20,940 bases of DNA from CALMEH01 sp964548225. GTDB lineage: Bacteria; Acidobacteriota; Blastocatellia; Pyrinomonadales; Pyrinomonadaceae. The translations under genes were made by a program, and so were the position numbers. Under the pieces are notes generated by a model, which had not been told where the DNA came from, did not search any database, and was given only the letters and a program-made list of their open reading frames with translations. Below, one piece after another: positions 1-7,453 of the stretch; position 1 is the first letter of the stretch; each line of letters opens with the position of its first letter. The stretch covers positions 1 through 20,940 of the forward strand of contig CAZJQP010000088.1 in assembly GCA_964548225.1 (NCBI GenBank), given 5' to 3'.

Positions 1-164
1 CCTTGTTTCTGTTGTTGGCTGATTCTTATCCCGAACTGACGTTTTTTTAGACGAAATAATTGAAAATTGAAATTTGACGGCTTATTTCTTGATAAAATCC
101 TTGAAAAGGTTAATAATTCTTCGATAACTCTTTTCAAAAGTTTTTCGTCGGAATAGATTTACAA

Positions 165-3100
165 ATGAACAAACAGCAATTTTCCAAACGCTTTCGGTTT
201 TCGGTTTTATTTATTTTTTCAGCCGTTATTTTGGCATCAATCGGCTTTTTCGCTTTTACAATACGTACGGTGCCGGTAAAAGCGCAAGACAATCCGTTTG
301 CGCCGAACGCTATTGTTTTCAGCGAAAATTTCGATTCCGTAGCCTTACCGAACTTGCCGGCAGGTTGGACGACAACGAGTAACGGTTTGAGCCAACCTTT
401 CAAAAGCGTCAATAATTTCCCCGATAGTGCGCCGAATGCAGTTTTTACGAATGATCCTGAATTTACCGGAAACGCCGATTTGACGACTCCGGCGATTCAA
501 CTCGGAAACGTGCGTCATAAATTAACTTTTCGTCAAAAATATCAGATGGATTATGAATTTGACGGCGGCGTTTTGGAAATCAGCACGAACGGCGGTGCAT
601 TTACCGATATTGTTTCGGCGGGCGGTTCATTTGCTTTCGGCGGTTACGATACGCCGCTCGTTGGCGGTTCGCTTTCGGGCAGAAATGCGTGGACGGGCGA
701 TTCAGTCAATTATGTTTCGGTCGAGGTCAATCTTCCGGCAAGCACGAACAATCAAAGCGTTCGTTTTCGTTGGCGTTTCGGTTCGGACGATATGGAAGGC
801 GGCACGGGTTGGTGGATTGATAATGTGCAGGTTACAAATGCGATTTCGGGTTTTAATACCAATGCGCTGACGATTCCGGCAAGCGGCACGGCTTCGATTT
901 ATCCTTCGGAAATCACGGTTGCCGGTCAAACGGGATTGGTCAACGGCGTAACCGTCAATCTGACAAATTTCAGCCACACCGCGCCCGACGATGTTGATTT
1001 ACTGTTGGTTGCCCCGAACGGACATAAGATAGTTTTGATGTCGGATGTCGGCGGCGCAAATGCCGTAACGAATTTGAATTTGGTTTTTGACGACACGGCG
1101 GCGGCTTCGTTGCCCGACAGTGCGGCAATCACGAGCGGAACTTATAAACCGACTGATTTTGAAACGGGCGATGTTTTTCCCGCACCTGCTCCAACGGGCG
1201 CGAATACGGGAAGATTTCTTTCGGTCTTTAACGGAATTTCGCCGAACGGCGTTTGGCGTTTGTATTTGGTTGACGACACGGGCGCAAATGCCGGAAGCAT
1301 TTCGGGCGGCTGGAGCATTTCGGTTTTGAGTTCGCCCGATGCAATCGGTTTGCAAAACACGGGCGCGGCTGATCCGTATCCGTCGCAGAAACAAGTTGCC
1401 GGACTTCTCGGAACAGTTACGCGGGCGACGGTAACACTGACAAATTTCAGCCACACCGCGCCGGATGATGTTGATATTATGCTCGCCGCACCGAACGGCA
1501 GACGCATTGTTTTAATGAGTGATGTCGGCGGAACAACCGAAGTCGGCGGATTGAATCTGACTTTTGATGATTTGGCGGCATCGAATTTGCCCGATTCGGC
1601 AATATTTACTTCGGGAACTTATAAACCGACCGATTTTGAAGCGGGCGATAATTTCCCAAGTCCCGCACCGCAAGGCGCATTGAGCGGAACGACGCTCGGC
1701 GCATTTTACGGAAGTGCGCCGAACGGAACTTGGCGTTTGTATGCTGTTGACGACGCGGGCAACAACACGGGAAGCATCGCCGGAAGTTGGAGCATAAGTT
1801 TGACGACTTCAACCACGGCTTGCAATTTTACGCTGAGTCCTTTGGCACAATCATTTCCGACTACGGGCGGAAGCGGAAACTTCGGAATCAGTATGCCGTC
1901 AAATTGTTCTTGGACGGCAGTTGCAACTTCGGGTTTCTTAACAATTAATTCGGCGGCAAGCGGCGACGGCAACGGCACGATTTCTTTTTCGGTTGCGCCG
2001 AATTTCGGTGGCGCACGCACCGGCTCGATTGATGTTTCAAACGGTGTTTTGACGCGCTCGTTCCAAGTTCAGCAACCTTCGGGCTGTCCGACATCGCTAT
2101 CGCAAACGGCGGTTAATTTCAACGCTTCGGGCGGAAGCGGCAATGTTTCCGTAACGGCGAACGGCGTTTGCAGTTATCTTGGCGTGAGCGATTCAAATTG
2201 GGTGCAGATAACCTCGCCGCAACAGAGCGGAAACGGTTCGGTTACGTTTAATGTTCAGCCGAATCCATCGGCAACTTCGCGCACGGCAAACATCAATGTC
2301 AGCGGTCAGACATTTACCGTCAATCAAGCCGGAACAATCGGCAGACGTTTTGATTTCGACGGCGACGGTAAATCCGATTTAGGCGTTTTCCGTCCTTCAA
2401 CAAGCGTTTGGTGGATATTAAACAGCGGCACGCCCGGCTCGTTTGCATCGGTTAAATTCGGAATTTCAACCGATAAAATCACGCCCGCCGATTACGACGG
2501 CGACCGCAAAACCGATTTTTCGGTTTATCGGGACGGCGTTTGGTATATTTTCCAAAGCCAGACAAACACGGTTCGCATTGGAAATTGGGGCATAAGCACG
2601 GACACGCCCGTTCCCGGTGATTATGACGGCGACAGTCGCGCAGATTTGGCAGTTTATCGTGCCGGAGAAGGGAATTGGTATGTTTTGCGGAGCAGTAACA
2701 GCGCGTTCCAAGTCGCAAATTTCGGAGTTTCGACCGATAAACCTGTTCCGGCGGACTACGACGGCGACGGCAAGTTTGATTTTGCGCTCTATCGTGTCGG
2801 AGACATCGTCAGTAATTGGGCGATTTTGAACAGCAGTAACGGCGCGGTTTCATCACAGCAATTCGGAAACGCCGGAGACATTGCCGTTCCCGCCGATTTC
2901 GATGGCGACGGGCGCGACCAAATCGCCGTTTTCCGCCCTTCAATCGGGACTTGGTTCACTTCGCCTAATCCGGCAACCAATTACGGCGCAATTCGTTTCG
3001 GTGCATTAGGCGACATTCCCGCTACTGCCGATTTTGACGGTGACGGCAAATCGGACGCGGCAGTTTTCCGAAACGGTTTATGGTATATTCTGAATTCTTC

Positions 3101-3176
3101 AAATCAAGCGGTTCGCGCCGAATTTTGGGGAATTTCGGGAGATACGCCGATTCCTGCGGCATATAACGCGCAGTAA
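165..3176 (+). CDS. Secreted multidomain protein: two P-domains, BACON-like Ig domains, six FG-GAP/VCBS repeats
   Basis: A 1003-residue exported protein. Residues 1 to about 40 form a long signal peptide: basic start, hydrophobic core, then an alanine-rich site near VKAQ. Residues about 48-228 look like a jelly-roll 'choice-of-anchor' domain (FSENFDS...LPAGW at the start, GWWIDNV at the end). Two proprotein-convertase-type P-domains follow (about 230-390 and 395-550), each with the NFSHTAPDDVD and PNG.WRLY.VDD motifs. Next come two cysteine-containing BACON-like beta domains (about 552-725, SFPTTGGSGNF and NFNASGGSGNV). Residues 726-1003 hold six repeats with D-x-DGD-x-x-D calcium-binding loops, as in FG-GAP/VCBS propellers. 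No protease or other catalytic domain is visible, so a surface binding or structural role is inferred. The start at 165 lacks a clear Shine-Dalgarno sequence but gives a complete signal peptide. No PEP-CTERM or Por sorting tail is seen. Confidence 0.88.
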   Translation: MNKQQFSKRFRFSVLFIFSAVILASIGFFAFTIRTVPVKAQDNPFAPNAIVFSENFDSVALPNLPAGWTTTSNGLSQPFKSVNNFPDSAPNAVFTNDPEFTGNADLTTPAIQLGNVRHKLTFRQKYQMDYEFDGGVLEISTNGGAFTDIVSAGGSFAFGGYDTPLVGGSLSGRNAWTGDSVNYVSVEVNLPASTNNQSVRFRWRFGSDDMEGGTGWWIDNVQVTNAISGFNTNALTIPASGTASIYPSEITVAGQTGLVNGVTVNLTNFSHTAPDDVDLLLVAPNGHKIVLMSDVGGANAVTNLNLVFDDTAAASLPDSAAITSGTYKPTDFETGDVFPAPAPTGANTGRFLSVFNGISPNGVWRLYLVDDTGANAGSISGGWSISVLSSPDAIGLQNTGAADPYPSQKQVAGLLGTVTRATVTLTNFSHTAPDDVDIMLAAPNGRRIVLMSDVGGTTEVGGLNLTFDDLAASNLPDSAIFTSGTYKPTDFEAGDNFPSPAPQGALSGTTLGAFYGSAPNGTWRLYAVDDAGNNTGSIAGSWSISLTTSTTACNFTLSPLAQSFPTTGGSGNFGISMPSNCSWTAVATSGFLTINSAASGDGNGTISFSVAPNFGGARTGSIDVSNGVLTRSFQVQQPSGCPTSLSQTAVNFNASGGSGNVSVTANGVCSYLGVSDSNWVQITSPQQSGNGSVTFNVQPNPSATSRTANINVSGQTFTVNQAGTIGRRFDFDGDGKSDLGVFRPSTSVWWILNSGTPGSFASVKFGISTDKITPADYDGDRKTDFSVYRDGVWYIFQSQTNTVRIGNWGISTDTPVPGDYDGDSRADLAVYRAGEGNWYVLRSSNSAFQVANFGVSTDKPVPADYDGDGKFDFALYRVGDIVSNWAILNSSNGAVSSQQFGNAGDIAVPADFDGDGRDQIAVFRPSIGTWFTSPNPATNYGAIRFGALGDIPATADFDGDGKSDAAVFRNGLWYILNSSNQAVRAEFWGISGDTPIPAAYNAQ
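960..1462 (+). repeat. Direct repeat marking duplicated P-domains
   Basis: An identical 26-bp string occurs at 960-985 and 1437-1462, 477 bases (159 codons) apart and in frame. It encodes the TNFSHTA motif of each P-domain. The surrounding sequence is similar but diverged, so this is an internal duplication of about 160 residues within the secreted protein. Confidence 0.8.
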
Positions 3177-3205
3177 TCAAGATTTTACGTTTCTAAAATA
3201 AAACT

Positions 3206-3306
3206 AAAATAGGACACGGACTTGATTGATACAACTAATTTTTACGGATTATTTTATAATTTATCCGTTCTAATCAGTCGTATCAATCAAGTCCGTGTCC
3301 TATTTT
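3206..3306. terminator. 27-bp perfect inverted repeat, probable bidirectional terminator
   Basis: The arms 3206-3232 and 3280-3306 are exact reverse complements (27 bp). The 47-base spacer contains a smaller hairpin (ACGGAT at 3244-3249 with ATCCGT at 3263-3268). The arms begin AAAAT and end ATTTT, so a transcript from either strand would end in a stem followed by U residues. The repeat lies between two convergent genes that stop at 3176 and 3329, where a shared terminator is expected. The stem is much longer than usual for a terminator, so a small mobile or REP-like element is an alternative. Confidence 0.65.
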
Positions 3307-3328
3307 TTCCTTCTACAAACTTCTAAAG

Positions 3329-3967
3329 CTATTGTGTTTGTTTTGCCGCATCCGCTTTTTGTTTGTCGGTTAGCGGCACTTTCATTTTTTCCAACGTAAC
3401 TTGATTCAGTGTGCCGGTTACGTTTAATCCGTTTGCCGCTTGATATTTTTTCAGTCCGGCGCGGGTTGCATCATCGAGTTTTCCGGTTTGTTCGCCATCA
3501 TACATTCCGCCGTCTTTCAAGATTTTCTGCGCCGCCATTATTTGGTCTTTGGTCGCACGGAAGATTATTTTTTTAGGTTTGTTTTCCGAATCCGCAGTTG
3601 TTCCGCTTGGTTTTAAATCATCGGGATTTACCGGAATTTCCTTCTGCTTATCGGTCAACGCGATGCCCATTTTTTCGAGCGTGGCTTTGTTCAAAGTTCC
3701 GCTTTGTCTTAATTCGTTATCTTTTTGATAAGTTTTAATCGAAGCGCGAAACGGGTCGTTCATTTTTCCGTCTGCTTCGCCTGCGTAAATACCTTTTTCC
3801 TTCAACATTTTTTGAACCTGCATAATTTGGTCCTTGGTTGCCCGAAATATCGGTTTTTTTGTTTTTTGCTCGGATTCTGTTGGTTTTGGTGTCGAAGTAG
3901 TAGTTTGCGCGTGAAGCGCAACGCTAAAAAAGAGTGATACAAAAATCACTATAATTAATTTTTTCAT
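3329..3967 (-). CDS. Exported protein with two peptidoglycan-binding-like repeats
   Basis: A 212-residue protein with a classical signal peptide (MKK, hydrophobic stretch, cleavage after ALHA at about residue 20). A Thr/Lys/Pro-rich linker follows, then two homologous modules at about 41-105 and 136-200. Each starts FRATKDQI, runs through 'Q..L...G.Y.GE.DGK..D..RA.+K.YQ..N.L...GTLN..TLEKM', and ends in PLTDKQK or ALTDKQK. This is the PG_binding_1 helical pattern, usually used to hold a protein on peptidoglycan. There is no attached hydrolase domain, so it is a binding-only envelope protein. The start is well supported: a strong AAAGGAG lies about 10 bases upstream. A consensus promoter sits roughly 135 bases upstream, giving a leader of about 125 bases. 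It converges with the large secreted protein. Confidence 0.82.
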   Translation of the reverse strand: MKKLIIVIFVSLFFSVALHAQTTTSTPKPTESEQKTKKPIFRATKDQIMQVQKMLKEKGIYAGEADGKMNDPFRASIKTYQKDNELRQSGTLNKATLEKMGIALTDKQKEIPVNPDDLKPSGTTADSENKPKKIIFRATKDQIMAAQKILKDGGMYDGEQTGKLDDATRAGLKKYQAANGLNVTGTLNQVTLEKMKVPLTDKQKADAAKQTQ

Positions 3968-4101
3968 TATTAAAATCTCCTTTCATTTTGTTTGATTTAA
4001 TAAGAATGAGAATCAAAATTGAACAAGCCTTGAATCGGCAGGGGAAAACCTTAATTTTTGCAAGATTACGATTCAGATTCTTAAACTTTAATTTCAAGAG
4101 A

Positions 4102-4129
4102 ATTATAATGACACTTTCATAAATGTCAA
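4102..4129 (-). promoter_or_regulatory. Consensus sigma-70 promoter for the peptidoglycan-binding gene
   Basis: On the minus strand TTGACA (4124-4129) is followed by a 16-base spacer and TATAAT (4102-4107). Both boxes match the consensus exactly. The expected start of transcription is near 4095, which leaves a leader of about 128 bases before the start codon at 3967. The spacer carries a TGACA-N10-TGTCA inverted repeat (4109-4128), which could be an operator. Confidence 0.75.
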
Positions 4130-4155
4130 GAACCATTCATTGTTTTTGCTATATA

Positions 4156-4311
4156 ATCTGCGAATCAAGGATAGAAAATCAGGGGAAATTTTGTCATATC
4201 TTTCGGCTTTATCAATTATTAAATTTCAATTATCCATTATTCTTTAGCGGTTCAAAGCTGCTGAAATATTTGATAAATCGAGTGTTTCGGCTTTCTACCC
4301 TTGATTCAGAT
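4156..4311. repeat. Imperfect inverted repeat, arms about 20-22 bp
   Basis: The left arm 4156-4177 and right arm 4292-4311 are reverse complements apart from a 2-base insertion (CG at 4161-4162) and one substitution. About 114 bases separate them. The role is unknown; it could be the ends of a decayed small element or a structured leader. Confidence 0.5.
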
Positions 4312-4597
4312 ATAATATGGTCAAATGAATGTCGTTAAGCCCAAAATCATCAGCTTTCAACTATTTGCTATCAGTTCTTTCAAAAGGTAAAGATGGTTTT
4401 TCGGAATAAGTGAAATGTGAAACGTCAATATCTTTCTTCTTGAATTTGCAGTAATCCTAATAGCAATATGGGCGGCGTAGAAAAAAGTTGAAACTGCCGG
4501 CAAAAATAAGTTATCATTAAGTTTGGTTTGAAAAAACTTTCAAGCCTTGCTCTTCTCTTTCACAGATTATGCCGATCAAGTCCGACCGAAGGCTAAA

Positions 4598-6151
4598 ATG
4601 TCGAATTTCTTAAATTTTCCTGTCATCTATTTATTTGTCTCTATAATAGTTTCGATTGTTATGGGCATTTATGCTTGGCGCAATCCGCAAACGCGGGGCA
4701 GTCGCGCATTTGCGGCGGCGTGCTTGATTTCAAGTTTTTGGATGCTCGGCGATGCGGTCAGTCGCGTCAGCGAATCTGTTACGGGAGAACTGATCGGGGA
4801 AATTCTCAAGTATGCGGCAGTGCCGATTTTGCCGCTTGCCTTGCTCGTTTTTGTCTATCAATACTGCGGCAAAAAAATCAGTTTGGCACGGATAAAATGG
4901 TTGCTCGTCATTCCTGTTTTTTCGTGGCTGATGATGGTAACAAGCTCGTGGCATCAGCTTTTTTTCAGTGTGATGCAATCAGGCGGCGCAAGCGGAATGA
5001 AGGTTGAATACGGCTATTATTTTCAGTTGGTTCACGTTCCATATTCTTACGGTTTGATGTTGGTTAGTTTCTTCACGCTTTTGATGGAATTCAGCCGTGC
5101 CTCGCGCCATTACCGCAAACAGATTCTTTTGCTTCTCTTTTCACTCTGTATTCCTTCGATTGTCAATATTTTGGTGATTAGCAAAGTAATCGGCAACTTC
5201 ACGCCGCTTAGTTTCCCGATATTTTTTACGATAATGGGTTATGCGATTTTTCGGCATCAATTTTTGGGCAGTAACCCGATTGCCTACGAAACTGTTTTCC
5301 ACACCATCCGCGACGGCGTTTTGATTCTCGACCGCCACGACATCATCCGCGACATTAATCCTTCAGCCGCCAAAGGTTTGGAGAAACATCCGGCGGAAAT
5401 TGTCGGGCTTCACGTCCGCGAAGCCTTCAAAGAGTGGCAAACGGCAGTCGAAGCCTACGACAAAAATCCTCTGAAGATTGGCGAAATCGAGGTTTTTCTT
5501 TTCGGGCAAAAAAGATTTCTATCAGTCGAATCAACGCCGCTCGCCGCACGAAACGATTTTTCCGGCGGACGCATCATCAGCATCCGCGACATTACAAACT
5601 ATCATCAATATAAACTTTCACTCGAAGCTCTCGCCTTTCACGATCCTTTGACACGGGTAGCCAACCGCCGAAAATTTCAAGAAGAAGTCGAACGCGCTAT
5701 CGAAAAATCAAACAATTCGGACAAAACTTTCGCTATTTTGTATTTCGATCTTAACCGCTTCAAACTCGTCAATGACACACTCGGACACGAAACCGGCGAC
5801 GAACTCCTAAAATACGTTGCCGCCCGCGTCGCTTCAATTCTCAGAAAACCCGACACCTTAGCGCGTCTCGGCGGCGACGAATTCGCTATTTTACTCCATA
5901 ATTGCGACGAAAGCGGCATCGAAATTGTTATCGAAAGACTTCTCGACAACGTAACACGCCCATTCAAAGTCGGCGAAAACACGCTCATCGCCGACTTAAG
6001 CATCGGTTCATCCGTCTATCCGCAACACGGCAAAAACTTAACCGAACTTCTCCGCCACGCCGACGCAGAAATGTATCGCGCCAAACAATCCGGCGGCGGT
6101 TTAGGAATAAAAACCCAAAAAATCGAATCGCCCGCCGGAATGGAAATGTAA
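4598..6151 (+). CDS. Membrane diguanylate cyclase: 7TM sensor, PAS, GGDEF
   Basis: A 517-residue protein counted from the ATG at 4598, which has AAGG a few bases upstream. A TTG at 4547 would add 17 polar residues before the first membrane segment and is less likely. Residues 1 to about 222 carry about seven hydrophobic segments, as in the 7TM region found at the N-terminus of some histidine kinases. A PAS-like domain follows (about 228-335, DGVLILDRHDIIRDINPSA). The GGDEF domain begins near 345 (LAFHDPLTRVANRR). The catalytic GGDEF motif at 425-429 is intact, and RKPD at 416-419, five residues before it, matches the inhibitory I-site. It should therefore be an active, product-inhibited maker of c-di-GMP that responds to a membrane or PAS-bound signal. 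No EAL domain is present. A small DUF104 gene follows 43 bases downstream. Confidence 0.9.
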   Translation: MSNFLNFPVIYLFVSIIVSIVMGIYAWRNPQTRGSRAFAAACLISSFWMLGDAVSRVSESVTGELIGEILKYAAVPILPLALLVFVYQYCGKKISLARIKWLLVIPVFSWLMMVTSSWHQLFFSVMQSGGASGMKVEYGYYFQLVHVPYSYGLMLVSFFTLLMEFSRASRHYRKQILLLLFSLCIPSIVNILVISKVIGNFTPLSFPIFFTIMGYAIFRHQFLGSNPIAYETVFHTIRDGVLILDRHDIIRDINPSAAKGLEKHPAEIVGLHVREAFKEWQTAVEAYDKNPLKIGEIEVFLFGQKRFLSVESTPLAARNDFSGGRIISIRDITNYHQYKLSLEALAFHDPLTRVANRRKFQEEVERAIEKSNNSDKTFAILYFDLNRFKLVNDTLGHETGDELLKYVAARVASILRKPDTLARLGGDEFAILLHNCDESGIEIVIERLLDNVTRPFKVGENTLIADLSIGSSVYPQHGKNLTELLRHADAEMYRAKQSGGGLGIKTQKIESPAGMEM

Positions 6152-6194
6152 AATTTTTTTGTAAAACCCCGAAATTTTGCTAAACTTTTCGATT

Positions 6195-6428
6195 ATGAGC
6201 GAACATATCCAAACCATCTACCAAAACGGCGTTCTCCGTCCGCTAAAACCGCTCGATTTGCCCGAAAACAAAATCGTCGAAATTGACGTGCGCGATGTTT
6301 CGGAAAACGAAACAGACAAAGAAAAATGGCTGAAAGAATTTGACGACAGGATGGAAAATCTTGATCCGAATACGCCCGTTTTGACCGATGAACAGATGAG
6401 CCGCGAAAGCATCTTACCGACAATTTAA
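6195..6428 (+). CDS. DUF104-family antitoxin-like protein, no partner
   Basis: A 77-residue protein. Its first 35 residues (I-x-x-x-YQNGVLRPLKPLDLPENK, then V-E-I-D-V) match the DUF104 / AF2212-like family. These are small beta-rich antitoxins usually encoded directly before a PIN-domain VapC-like toxin. The remainder is acidic and probably extended, as antitoxin tails are. Here no toxin follows: the next gene is on the other strand and ends 11 bases away. The start at 6195 was chosen because the family begins just before the IYxNG motif; an in-frame ATG at 6177 would add six residues. No clear ribosome binding site is seen. It could be cotranscribed with the diguanylate cyclase. Confidence 0.72.
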   Translation: MSEHIQTIYQNGVLRPLKPLDLPENKIVEIDVRDVSENETDKEKWLKEFDDRMENLDPNTPVLTDEQMSRESILPTI

Positions 6429-6438
6429 AGATTGAAAT

Positions 6439-6714
6439 TTACGCAACTTCAAGGCGAATTTGTTTGCCGAGTGCTTCGGCGTATTTTCGCAAAGTAGAAA
6501 GCCGAATATCTTCGGCGTGATTCTCGATTCGTGAGATTGCCGATTTTTTCGTATTCAATTTTTGCGCGACTTCCTCTTGCGTAATTCCAGCATTTTCCCT
6601 CGCTTGCCGCAACAAAACGCTGAGTTTGAAGTTTTCGTAACCTTCGTCAAAATCCAACGCAAAAATGGCATCATTTTTCTTTCGTTTTTTGATATATCGT
6701 TTCAAATTGCTCAT
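6439..6714 (-). CDS. XRE-family HTH protein, HigA-type antitoxin, orphan
   Basis: A 91-residue DNA-binding protein. A helix-turn-helix of the XRE/Cro type occupies about residues 33-87, with ITQEEVAQKLNTKKSAISRIE at 44-64. The N-terminal FDEGYENFK segment is typical of HigA-like antitoxins paired with RelE/HigB toxins. The start at 6714 is preferred over the in-frame ATG at 6732, because GGAGAG lies at the right distance before 6714 and that upstream ATG overlaps it. No toxin gene precedes it on this strand. Instead a 10-bp palindrome at 6737-6768 lies just upstream, a likely autoregulatory operator shared with the divergent antitoxin/RelE pair. Function as a repressor is inferred from the fold. 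Confidence 0.82.
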   Translation of the reverse strand: MSNLKRYIKKRKKNDAIFALDFDEGYENFKLSVLLRQARENAGITQEEVAQKLNTKKSAISRIENHAEDIRLSTLRKYAEALGKQIRLEVA

Positions 6715-6736
6715 CGTTTTCTCTCCAACCAATTAC

Positions 6737-6768
6737 TACAAAAGTTAGCAAATATGTGAACTTTTGTA
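6737..6768. promoter_or_regulatory. Palindromic operator candidate between divergent antitoxin genes
   Basis: TACAAAAGTT (6737-6746) and AACTTTTGTA (6759-6768) are perfect 10-bp inverted arms separated by 12 bases. Their centres are about 22 bp apart, two helical turns, which suits a dimeric HTH repressor. The site begins 23 bases upstream of the XRE gene start and ends 69 bases before the divergent antitoxin start. Confidence 0.6.
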
Positions 6769-6836
6769 AATGTGGAGAATGGAATGCTGATACTTTTAGA
6801 GAAGTTGTGATAAAATCCCATTTGAAGGATTTTAGT

Positions 6837-7046
6837 ATGCAAAATATTCAATACAATAGCGATAAAACATTAGTGACTGTTCCGTATCAAGAATGGTTGA
6901 AATTACAAAATAAACTAAAGACTTTGCAAAACAAACTTAAAGTTTTTTCGAGCATTCAAGCCGGAATAAACGAAATTAAGGAAGCAAAAAAAACCGGGAA
7001 AGACCTCGAAAAATTGTCGGACTTTATCAATGAAAACCGAAGTTAG
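6837..7046 (+). CDS. Small antitoxin paired with RelE-type toxin
   Basis: A 69-residue protein. The start at 6837 has an AAGGA seven bases upstream, so the longer frame from 6756 is rejected. The N-terminus (YNSDKTLVTVPYQEWLKLQ) is followed by a lysine- and leucine-rich helix (about residues 20-45, probably coiled) and a C-terminal segment EAKKTGKDLEKLSDFINE. Small proteins of this shape commonly precede RelE/ParE toxins. Its stop overlaps the toxin start: the toxin ATG at 7030 lies inside it, in another frame, so the pair is translationally coupled. I do not recognise a named family with confidence. The antitoxin itself is intact although the toxin is broken. Confidence 0.68.
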   Translation: MQNIQYNSDKTLVTVPYQEWLKLQNKLKTLQNKLKVFSSIQAGINEIKEAKKTGKDLEKLSDFINENRS

Positions 7047-7388
7047 AATCACCAAAAGTTTTAAGAAAGCGGTCAAACCTTTGCTCAAAAATATGCTTCA
7101 CTAATTGGCGAACTCACAACTCTTGAATCTACTCTTATTGAAAATCCGCGACTTGGCACACCACTCGGCGAAAATTCTTACAAAATACGTCTAAAAATTA
7201 AAAGCAAGCAAAAAGGTAAAAGTAGCGGAGCAAGAGTTATCACTTACCTTGAAACCGAAATTATCGGTATTATCGGGCAAACCGATAAAATCACAACTGT
7301 TTATTTGCTGACAATTTACGATAAATCCGAAACAGCAAATATTACCGATTTGGAATTACGCGAACTCATCAAATACTTGGAAAGTTGA
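7030..7388 (+). pseudogene. RelE/ParE-family toxin, disrupted by a one-base frameshift
   Basis: From the ATG at 7030, which overlaps the antitoxin by 17 bases, the frame reads MKTEVRITKSFKKAVKPLLK and then stops after 24 codons. Adding one base in the A run at 7087-7091 restores a continuous 119-residue protein ending at 7388. That protein has PLLKKYASL, LGTPLGENSYKIRL, GARVITY and a final YLLTIYDKSE. This is the RelE-type ribosome-dependent mRNA interferase pattern (basic early helix, R..Y strand, Y(D)K.E near the end). As written, the toxin is inactive. A homopolymer sequencing error or a slippery-site frameshift are alternatives. The rest of the frame is well conserved, so the lesion is recent or artefactual. 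Confidence 0.82.
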
Positions 7389-7453
7389 ATTGCGGTTTGC
7401 GGATTGGCGATTCAATGACAACGGCGGAAACGCGATTGTGAGGGAGCGTGTAA

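Larger units (their letters stand above)
3968..4597. other. Gene-free region of about 630 bases
   Basis: No convincing coding sequence is present. The short open frames here lack family resemblance and ribosome binding sites. The left part (to about 4130) is the leader and promoter of the minus-strand peptidoglycan-binding gene. An imperfect inverted repeat spans 4156-4311, with TATAAT boxes at 4152-4157 and 4311-4316 on the plus strand. I see nothing recognisable from about 4330 to 4597; any promoter of the downstream diguanylate cyclase is probably there. Confidence 0.6.

Noticed and set aside
1..164. Promoter for the secreted-protein gene
   Set aside because: TTGAAA (67-72) and GATAAA (91-96) are 18 bases apart, but the match is too weak to list as a promoter in such AT-rich sequence.
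999..1454. Minus-strand open frame of 151 codons
   Set aside because: It lies wholly inside the secreted-protein gene, has Arg- and Cys-rich shadow composition, and shows no family motif.
4123..4338. Plus-strand open frame of 71 codons
   Set aside because: It has no ribosome binding site, its composition is unlike a coding region, and it spans an inverted repeat.
4547..4597. TTG start for the diguanylate cyclase
   Set aside because: It would add 17 polar residues before the first membrane helix; the ATG at 4598 has a better ribosome binding site.
6429..6438. A PIN-domain toxin expected after the DUF104 gene
   Set aside because: The space is 10 bases and the next gene is on the opposite strand, so no toxin is present.
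6756..6836. Upstream start for the antitoxin paired with RelE
   Set aside because: The extra residues overlap the palindromic operator, while the ATG at 6837 has AAGGA at ideal spacing.
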